Assembly: GCF_003060865.1 (NCBI RefSeq)
Contig: NZ_CP028921.1
Coordinates: 1 to 29,228, forward strand
Reading direction: 5' to 3'
Source: Gemmobacter aquarius
GTDB taxonomy: Bacteria; Pseudomonadota; Alphaproteobacteria; Rhodobacterales; Rhodobacteraceae
Length of the DNA stretch: 29,228 nt
Every line of letters starts with the position of its first letter. The stretch's first letter is position 1. The notes under the pieces were generated by a model, which worked only from the letters and a program-made list of their open reading frames with translations, had not been told where the DNA came from and did not search any database. Positions 24,096 through 29,228 of this stretch are shown here, piece by piece. The translations under genes and the position numbers were made by a program.

Positions 24096-24706
24096 AACAG
24101 CTGATCACCACCATTCCGTTGAAGAATCTAAGCCACGGCGGTTTTGAAGATGCACGCCTGTTTCGCGGCGTCGATAGCAAATCGCTACAGAGCATTGATG
24201 CCGACTGGAGACCCGTGTTCGACAGCGCTCCGCCAGAGAGTTTGCCGGAAGACGCTCATTGGGAATGGGCGGACAAAGCGCTTCGCGCACTGCAAAATCC
24301 ACTGAACTACGAGTTGTTTTCGGTGGAGAAGGACGACAAGACTCAAGGTATGCTCATGGCAATCAAAGGTGGCTCGAAGTGTTTCAGCCGTCATCACGAA
24401 CATCCAAGAGCACCAATAATCTACGTAGATTTTCTAGCGACTGCGCCGTGGAACCGCCCTGGCCTTGCGGCAACGTCTCCAGTTTATAGGGGCGTCGGGC
24501 GGGTACTTTTCATGGCAGCAGTATCCCTGAGCATCGAAGAAGAGTTCGTTGGCCGGGTCGGCCTACATTCGCTGCCTGGAGCTGAGGGATTTTATCGCCA
24601 ACAACTATCCATGACGGACCTTGGTAAGGACGATGCTTACTACGGGCTGAGATACTTTGAATTATCCGCTAACCAGGCCAGCCAGCTCATTGCTGGTGGC
24701 CTGTAG
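24092..24706 (+). CDS. GNAT-like acetyltransferase fold protein
   Basis: The product is 204 aa from GTG 24092, which overlaps the RHH stop. The last third has GNAT features: IIYVDFLATAPWNRP (beta-4 region), VYRGVGRVLFMAAVSLS (R-x-x-G-x-G/A acetyl-CoA loop and helix) and VGLHSLPGAEGFYRQQLSM (beta-5 and final helix). It is longer than TacT-type toxins (about 160-170 aa), with roughly 90 extra residues at the N-terminus. Coupled to the RHH gene it could be a tRNA-acetylating toxin, or a non-toxic modifying enzyme. Substrate unknown. Confidence 0.6.
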   Translation: MKQLITTIPLKNLSHGGFEDARLFRGVDSKSLQSIDADWRPVFDSAPPESLPEDAHWEWADKALRALQNPLNYELFSVEKDDKTQGMLMAIKGGSKCFSRHHEHPRAPIIYVDFLATAPWNRPGLAATSPVYRGVGRVLFMAAVSLSIEEEFVGRVGLHSLPGAEGFYRQQLSMTDLGKDDAYYGLRYFELSANQASQLIAGGL

Positions 24707-24729
24707 AAACCGAAAGGAGGATGAAGAAC

Positions 24730-25269
24730 ATGAAACTCTGTGTCAATAACGACTGGCTGCGTCGTCAGATCGAAACTGATGCCGATAATAATGTGGAAGC
24801 TGGTCGTGCCATTCGCCGATCTGTTGATATCGTGAAGGCCGCAGAAGCAGCCCAGCAAACTCTTGCGCAAGCAGTGCCCGAAAGTGGAACTGTCCACAAA
24901 ACTGAGGCAGCTCTAAGCCTCCTTGTTCAGCTCACTCGACGGAGAGACAAACTAACCTTGGCGCAGTTCGCAGAGCGGCTCCGCATATCGGCAGAAGAAG
25001 TGGCCGCGATTGAGACCGATCCCGGCTATTCTCCTAAGCCAAGAACAATTCACAACTTGGCCGAGTATGTGAAGGTGCCCGCCAAGGTGCTTTTGAATCT
25101 TCTGCCTGATGCCCCTGTAGTAGATCTGTCACTGGATGCTGCTGTTCATAGATTTGCGGCGAGCTCCGACAATCTGTCCGAGCTGTCGAGATCTGAACGG
25201 CGCGGACTGAATGATTTCGTAAAGTTCCTAACAGTTTACAAAGGTGGTTCTAAGTCGAATGCCGAGTGA
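24730..25269 (+). CDS. XRE-family helix-turn-helix regulator, partner of ImmA
   Basis: The product is 179 aa. ATG 24730 is preferred because GAAAGGAGG ends at 24720; ATG 24721 has no spacing to it. Residues about 60-120 (LTLAQFAERLRISAEEVAAIETDPGYSP, RTIHNLAEYVKVPAKVLLNLL) form an XRE domain. The N-terminal helices and C-terminal DFVKFLTVYKGG are extra. Its end overlaps the immA start by 11 bp. In such pairs the metallopeptidase cleaves the XRE repressor on a signal. With immA now broken, the repressor would be locked. Confidence 0.8.
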   Translation: MKLCVNNDWLRRQIETDADNNVEAGRAIRRSVDIVKAAEAAQQTLAQAVPESGTVHKTEAALSLLVQLTRRRDKLTLAQFAERLRISAEEVAAIETDPGYSPKPRTIHNLAEYVKVPAKVLLNLLPDAPVVDLSLDAAVHRFAASSDNLSELSRSERRGLNDFVKFLTVYKGGSKSNAE

Positions 25270-25626
25270 AGAACCAAGGGTAGATGGCTTTGCAGTAGCC
25301 GATATCGAGCAATCGATCCAGCGGCTACTACGCGATTTGGGAAACCCAGAACCCCCTCTGAATCTTGCTGATGTCCGCGCGCTCCAAAAGCTCAACCTCA
25401 CATACTACAGCAAATCAGACCTCAACCTCCTCGATGAAATCGCCCACCGGGTAGTCTTGGCCGGAAATACTATCACGAGCACCGCCCGCCGCATGTTCGA
25501 CGTAGTCACCAAAGTCGGTCTCAAAGCGCTGATTGTACCTGAGCAGCGCCAAATCTATATCGATCAAGATGTTGTCGATAAGAAGCGACGATTCATTCAA
25601 GCCCACGAGATTACCCACGATCTTCT
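25259..25626 (+). pseudogene. 5' part of ImmA/IrrE metallopeptidase gene, interrupted
   Basis: ATG 25259 overlaps the XRE gene's end. The frame reads to RRFIQAHEITHDLL with HEITH at 116-120 and then runs into foreign DNA at 25627, reaching a stop at 25948. The rest of the gene is at 29162-29228 plus 1-495. Joining 25626 to 29162 gives 930 bp with an unbroken frame reading HDLLPWHRTLLLGDNEE across the join, 309 aa. HEXXH and the third zinc ligand are therefore on opposite sides of the insert. Confidence 0.9.
25622..25626. repeat. 5-bp target duplication, left copy (CTTCT)
   Basis: CTTCT ends the left immA half and recurs at 29157-29161 where the right half resumes. Removing the 3,530-bp insert and one copy restores the gene exactly. 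Confidence 0.85.
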
Positions 25627-25836
25627 GTACCATCCCCCGCTTGCCAGTCCCTTCCTTGGCCCAAAGCCCGTCTTCGAGATCAAGCCACAAGGGCTCGGAC
25701 TACGGGGCGAGCCCGTGCCGCCGGCCGGATTCGGGGCAAGCCCGAACGCACCCGGTGATGTCAGACCGTCCTTGGGCCTGCGGGTTCCTGTCAGCGCGGG
25801 GGATGGTCCCTCGCCTCCCAGCAGGAGCCAAAACAG

Positions 25837-26000
25837 ATGTCCCGCAAAGATGCACACGCCTTCGCCGCCTCTCTCGCCGCCACGCTCATGGTTTCGATCG
25901 TGGTCTTTCAGGCAGGGGATGGAACCTTTGGTGCCGTCCCGCCGATGAAATCGACGGCGATGAGGTTCAGGTGCTGGCTGAGATCGACCCGTGGGCGTAA
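25837..26000 (+). pseudogene. Small membrane protein ORF, frameshifted
   Basis: ATG 25837 follows CAGGAGCC. It encodes MSRKDAHAFAASLAATLMVS then IVVFQAGDGTFGAVP, a signal or anchor-like segment. A -1 break near 25942 (GTCCCGCCGATG) leads to DEIDGDEVQVLAEIDPWA and a stop at 25998-26000, with a hairpin terminator after it. The whole looks like a passenger gene of about 54 aa from a former host. Not recognised. Confidence 0.4.
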
Positions 26001-26018
26001 TGCCCACGCTCGTTAAGA

Positions 26019-26055
26019 AGGCCCGGGCTCGGCGCTATCGCGCCTCCGGGCCTTT
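26019..26055 (+). terminator. Intrinsic terminator
   Basis: AGGCCCGG (26019-26026) pairs with CCGGGCCT (26046-26053), with an inner GGCGC/GCGCC stem, followed by TTT. A second small hairpin, GTGGGC-GTAAT-GCCCAC at 25991-26007, holds the preceding stop codon in its loop. Confidence 0.7.
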
Positions 26056-26308
26056 CGCCTGTCTGCCCTCAAGAGCCTGACAGGCCCACTGCGCCGACGT
26101 CTTGTCGGCATTCCGAAATCCAAGGAAGGCGGTGGCAAGAAACTGAACAGGGATCCGCCGTGCTGGTTGTCGGAAAAGGAGCCGCTAGTGGGAAAGAGGA
26201 GGGTAAATTTTCAGCGTTGCTGGCTCCCCGTCAGCCGGATTGGGTTGCATCGCAGGGGTGTCGAAAGAGTCAACTGCGGTCCAAAGCTGTTGGACTTGGG
26301 TGAAAAGG
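26056..26308. other. Unassigned passenger sequence before the ISCR end
   Basis: No gene is recognised. It may be the 3' non-coding end of an ISCR2-like element, as it adjoins the ISCR-type terminus, but I cannot confirm this by reading alone. Confidence 0.3.
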
Positions 26309-26327
26309 GCGTTTATTCTTCCTATAC
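26309..26327 (+). mobile_element. ISCR (IS91-like) end remnant
   Basis: GCGTTTATTCTTCCTATAC closely resembles the origin end of ISCR elements (GCGTTT-N3-CTTCCTATAC as I recall it). It lies directly at the point where the glmM fragment loses homology (about 26330), the usual ISCR2-glmM-sul2 junction. No ISCR transposase remains. Confidence 0.6.
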
Positions 26328-26329
26328 GT

Positions 26330-26572
26330 TGTCGGCAGCGGGCCAAAAAGGAATACGTCCATGCCCATCGAGGTGAAACCGGCTGTGAGCGCGGGTTCAA
26401 GCATATAGCCCGACAGGCGCGTATCCTTGCCGATCACGACACGATGGCGGTGGTCACCGCGACGAAAGACACGGCCAGCCGCCATGCCGACGCGCAAGGC
26501 GGTTTCCGCCGTCATCGCGCCTTCGTTGGCTTTGCCACGAATACCGTCTGTGCCGAAATATTTGCGCACCAT
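26330..26572 (-). pseudogene. glmM: 5' fragment of glmM (phosphoglucosamine mutase)
   Basis: The first 81 codons of GlmM are present ([48 protein letters not shown]), then homology stops at the ISCR-like end. The active-site serine region lies beyond the break, so it is not functional. A glmM stump downstream of sul2 is the known signature of sul2 mobilised by ISCR2, reflecting the original folP-glmM operon of the sul2 donor. Confidence 0.93.
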
Positions 26573-26658
26573 AAGGTCGATTATCCTGTCGTCGGGTCGC
26601 CCTCAAAGGGGACATGCCTGCTGAACCGCGAATATAGAGAAATATCCCGAATGTGCAG

Positions 26659-27474
26659 TTAACGAATTCTTGCGGTTTCTTTCAGCGCCGCCAATACCGC
26701 CAGCCCGTCGCGCAAGGGGCGCGGCTCGTGTGTGCGGATGAAGTCAGCTCCACCTGCGGCGGCGGCAAGCTCTGCAGCGAGTGTCGCGGCCCCGACATCC
26801 CCCGGACCACGGCCTGTGAGCGCGCGCAGAAAGGATTTGCGCGAAACAGACAGAAGCACCGGCAAATCGAAGCGCAGCCGCAATTCATCGAACCGCGCCA
26901 GCACCGAGAGCGAGGTTTCGGGAGCAGCCCCCAGAAAAAACCCCATGCCGGGATCAAGGACAAGGCGGTTGCGTTTGATACCGGCACCCGTCAGCGCCGC
27001 GATGCGCGCGTCAAAGAACGCCGCAATGTGATCCATGATGTCGCCAGCGGGTGCCTCGCGCCGATCTGCCTGCCCGTCTTGCACCGAATGCATAACGACG
27101 AGTTTGGCAGATGATTTCGCCAATTGCGGATAGAACGCAGCGTCTGGAAAACCGCGAATATCATTGAGATAGGCCACACCACGCGACAAGGCATAGGCTT
27201 GCGTCGCGGGTTGATAACTGTCGAGCGAGACGGGAATGCCATCTGCCTTGAGCGCGTCCAGCACCGGCGCGATACGCGCGATTTCTGTGTCGGACGAAAC
27301 AGGCGCGGCGTCGGGATTGCTGGATGCCGGACCGAGGTCGATCACATCTGCCCCCTCGGCCATCAGCTTACGCGCCTGCGCAATGGCTGCGTCTGGCGCC
27401 AGATACCGGCCTCCATCGGAGAAACTGTCCGAGGTTATGTTGACGATGCCGAAAATGATGAGCGATTTATTCAT
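26659..27474 (-). CDS. sul2: Sul2, sulfonamide-resistant dihydropteroate synthase
   Basis: The 271-aa product from ATG 27474 reads as Sul2 throughout, including NKSLIIFGIVNITSDSFSDG, GADVIDLGPASSNPDAAPVS, RLVLDPGMGFFLGAAPE and SVSRKSFLRALTGRGPGDVG. It replaces chromosomal FolP in folate synthesis, condensing p-aminobenzoate with the pterin diphosphate while excluding sulfonamides. The start is only 11 bp from the IS1380 end, so expression probably comes from a promoter in the IS 3' region, in the same direction as the transposase. An in-frame upstream ATG at 27492 lies inside the IS end. Confidence 0.98.
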   Translation of the reverse strand: MNKSLIIFGIVNITSDSFSDGGRYLAPDAAIAQARKLMAEGADVIDLGPASSNPDAAPVSSDTEIARIAPVLDALKADGIPVSLDSYQPATQAYALSRGVAYLNDIRGFPDAAFYPQLAKSSAKLVVMHSVQDGQADRREAPAGDIMDHIAAFFDARIAALTGAGIKRNRLVLDPGMGFFLGAAPETSLSVLARFDELRLRFDLPVLLSVSRKSFLRALTGRGPGDVGAATLAAELAAAAGGADFIRTHEPRPLRDGLAVLAALKETARIR

Positions 27475-27485
27475 GGGGGCTTCTA

Positions 27486-29156
27486 CCTGCATTCCCCAAG
27501 TGGCGTGTCGTTTGAGGTGAAGATCGCCTGTATCCGAGCGCTAGACAAGGATTTTCTGCCGCAAGCGGCACCTGCGGTCGCGCAGACTGCTGGATCTGGA
27601 CGGATCAGACCGCGAAGCCGCTGTTTCCTTGCCCAGGGGCGGCGTTTTTCAGCGCAGCGGACAGATCTGTCCAGCCGCTTTCGTTCAGTTTGAGCGTGGA
27701 TCGCGATCATGCGCATAGCGGTGGCGCTCGCAATCGGCGGATAGCGGCGAGGATGGCGCGTACCATCGTGCCGGTGACAGCGACCTCGGCCAGCTGGAAG
27801 GTGATGGTGCGGGCGTGACGGACCACACGTGCCCCGATCTTGATCAGCTTCAGTTGCAGGCTGGTCAACGACCAGTCGGCCATGGCCTCGGGCAGCTCGA
27901 TGCAGTGCAAGAAGGTGGCCAGGTTGTACGCCAGGGCGTGCAGTTGCAGCCGCACCTCATTGTCGCGGAACTTCCGGCACGACAGCCGCGTCCAGCGAAA
28001 GGCGTATTTGCCCTCTTTGATGTGCTGCTCGGCGGTGCCGCGCTGGTTGTAGAACCGCACCACCCAGTCCGGCTCCATCGGCAGGTTGGTGACGATGAAG
28101 CCGACACGCGGGAACAGTTCGCCCGGATGCCATTCGATCTTGGCGATCACCCGGCGTTCCTTGTCCCAGGACGCCGCCTGATACTCGAATTCCTCGAAGA
28201 ACCGCTTGACCTTGGTCAGTGACGGCCGCCCGACAGGGCGCGTTAGCCGATGCGCGATCTTGTCCTTGAGGACCGCGTTTGCGGGCAGCCGGATGGCGTA
28301 GAAGAACCGCGCTTCTTCCAATCGCTCATAGATCGCCGGGATCGCGTAGGCAGCATCGGCCCGGAAGAACCTGCCACCAAGGTCGCGCTCCGCGTAGCGC
28401 GCAATGACGGGGTCGAGAACATCACGCCAGCCATCGGCGCTGTGGACGTTGCCATGGCGCAGGGCGCAGCGTTCCAGCATCCCGAACTGGTTGAACAGAA
28501 AGTTGGGGTGATAGCAGCTACAGTCGAAATGGCCATTCCAGGCGGACCCTTCCTGGTCGCCATGGGTCGGGCTGACCGAGCTGTCCATGTCCAGAACGAT
28601 GTACTTCAGCCCGTTACGGTCATGGAACCGGTCGATCCATTGCCCGTTCAGGTCGGCCAGCGCGGCACGGTTCCCGGCCAGAGCCAGCGTCTCGGTCTCG
28701 AACCGTCCCATCTGCGATGCCGAGGCCGCTTGTGCATCGACCGCTCTGCCGCCGACAACTTGGCGCATGACCGGATCGCAGGCGAGACGGTTGGCGTCGT
28801 TGACATCCTCGTATCCGGCCAGCCGCCCAAAGACTGATTGCCGGAACAGGCCGTCGAGCCGATGGACCGTGTTCTTGCCAGAGCGAGTATCGCGCAGCGC
28901 CGCTGACGCCAAATCGGACAACCCGAGCGCGTCATCAAGCTCGCGCATCACCAGAAGGCCGCCGTCGGAACTGAGCTGCGTGCCGCGAAATTCCAGCCGC
29001 ACGCGAGGGTCGAAATCCACCCGATCTGCCCGTTGCAAGCCCGCACCCTCTGGGTGATCCATGAAACGCGCCCCTCGCAGCCTTCAACACCATGTTTTAT
29101 ATAGGAAATATAATGGTCAGGACAGCGAAATCAGCGCCTTACTTGGGAAATGTGGG
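27486..29156 (-). mobile_element. IS1380-family insertion sequence (1,671 bp)
   Basis: Imperfect terminal inverted repeats CCTGCATTCCCCAAG (27486-27500) and CTTGGGAAATGTGGG (29142-29156) match at 12 of 15 positions. They enclose one full-length transposase gene. The size fits the family. CTTCTA occurs on both sides (27480-27485 and 29157-29162). About 200 bp of non-coding sequence between the transposase stop and the 27486 end faces sul2 and likely supplies its promoter. Confidence 0.88.
27707..29062 (-). CDS. IS1380-family DDE transposase
   Basis: The 451-aa protein has the family layout: RLEFRGTQLSSDGGLLVMRELDDALGL opening; IVLDMDSSVSPTHGDQEGSAWN (first Asp); RFFRADAAYAIPAIYERLEE (second Asp); VVRFYNQRGTAEQHIKEGKYAFRW (YxxRGxxE-like third acidic residue, as in IS4-related enzymes). 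No frame disruption is seen, so it is probably active. Confidence 0.95.
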   Translation of the reverse strand: MDHPEGAGLQRADRVDFDPRVRLEFRGTQLSSDGGLLVMRELDDALGLSDLASAALRDTRSGKNTVHRLDGLFRQSVFGRLAGYEDVNDANRLACDPVMRQVVGGRAVDAQAASASQMGRFETETLALAGNRAALADLNGQWIDRFHDRNGLKYIVLDMDSSVSPTHGDQEGSAWNGHFDCSCYHPNFLFNQFGMLERCALRHGNVHSADGWRDVLDPVIARYAERDLGGRFFRADAAYAIPAIYERLEEARFFYAIRLPANAVLKDKIAHRLTRPVGRPSLTKVKRFFEEFEYQAASWDKERRVIAKIEWHPGELFPRVGFIVTNLPMEPDWVVRFYNQRGTAEQHIKEGKYAFRWTRLSCRKFRDNEVRLQLHALAYNLATFLHCIELPEAMADWSLTSLQLKLIKIGARVVRHARTITFQLAEVAVTGTMVRAILAAIRRLRAPPLCA

Positions 29157-29228
29157 CTTCTACCGTGGCACCGAACTTTATTACTCGGGGACAACGAAGA
29201 GTCTTTGAGCCCGAGATGTCATCAGGAA
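29157..29228 (+). pseudogene. Middle part of interrupted immA, right flank of the insert
   Basis: It starts with the second CTTCT copy (29157-29161). From 29162 the frame reads ...PWHRTLLLGDNEESLSPRCHQE and passes without a stop into base 1 of the window (MEAEANFGARQ). This shows both where the insert ends and that the sequence is circular. Confidence 0.85.

Larger units (their letters stand above)
25627..29156 (-). mobile_element. IS1380-driven transposition unit carrying sul2 (3,530 bp)
   Basis: The unit lies within immA between CTTCT duplications. Its right end is the true IS1380 inverted repeat. At its left end the inward sequence GTACCATCCCCCGCTTG matches the element's repeat CCTGCATTCCCCAAGTG at the same offset over the core CATNCCCC. 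This is what one-ended transposition by ISEcp1-like IS1380 elements gives: they keep one normal repeat, use a degenerate distant one, and make 5-bp duplications. Contents in order: small frameshifted ORF and terminator, ISCR end remnant, glmM fragment, sul2, IS1380 element. Confidence 0.75.

Noticed and set aside
25244..25948. 234-aa frame taken as one complete ImmA protein
   Set aside because: After HEITHDLL it enters inserted DNA; the rest is Pro/Gly-rich readthrough and the real C-terminus lies across the insert.
27124..27693. 189-aa plus-strand frame over sul2 and the IS end
   Set aside because: Antisense to sul2; no ribosome site or domain.

Overview
The window reads as a complete circular plasmid of 29,228 bp, probably from an alphaproteobacterium of the Rhodobacteraceae type. 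This rests on GC-rich coding, the RepA iteron replicon, MobQ/TraD/TraG mobilisation genes and IS66/IS1380 elements. The last bases run in frame into the first: positions 29162-29228 followed by 1-495 encode the C-terminal part of an ImmA/IrrE protein whose N-terminal part lies at 25259-25626. Removing the insert plus one 5-bp target copy restores a 310-codon frame.

Layout. (1) 1-3617: the immA 3' end, an IS66-family element (504-2969, 16-bp inverted repeats, 8-bp target duplication, frameshifted tnpC) and a serine resolvase. (2) 3791-7568: a trypsin-like protease, an XRE-ImmA protein and its unknown partner on the minus strand, then a higBA toxin-antitoxin pair. (3) 7753-10780: ardC antirestriction gene; a minus-strand operon encoding a protein with HUH/YxxK Rep motifs and a helper, preceded by four hairpins that share one loop sequence. 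(4) 10978-16911: mobilisation region with a 453-aa protein, MobQ relaxase, oriT (Q-type nic site), traD, traG (broken by an exact 127-bp tandem duplication) and a coiled-coil membrane protein. (5) 16965-19974: replication and partition, with a DnaA box, six iterons, repA, parA, a small ribbon-helix-helix-like protein and a palindromic operator/centromere. (6) 20057-23086: restriction-modification island of dcm (frameshifted), vsr and an MvaI/BcnI-like endonuclease. (7) 23213-25626: two small genes, then an overlapping operon RHH - GNAT-like - XRE - immA. (8) 25627-29156: an insertion in immA carrying an ISCR end remnant, a glmM fragment, sul2 and an IS1380-family element.

How it works together. 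Replication is probably driven by RepA on the iterons, and maintenance by ParA, the resolvase, higBA, the RM island and possibly the RHH-GNAT pair. Mobilisation uses MobQ and oriT with a TraG coupling protein. There is no mating-pair apparatus in the window, so the plasmid looks mobilisable rather than self-transmissible. ArdC would protect incoming DNA.

The strongest observations are three. First, an ISEcp1-like arrangement in which an IS1380-family element appears to have moved sul2 into immA with a 5-bp target duplication. Second, the shared-loop hairpin array beside the HUH gene. Third, several single-base -1 frame breaks in G/C runs, which may be sequence errors.
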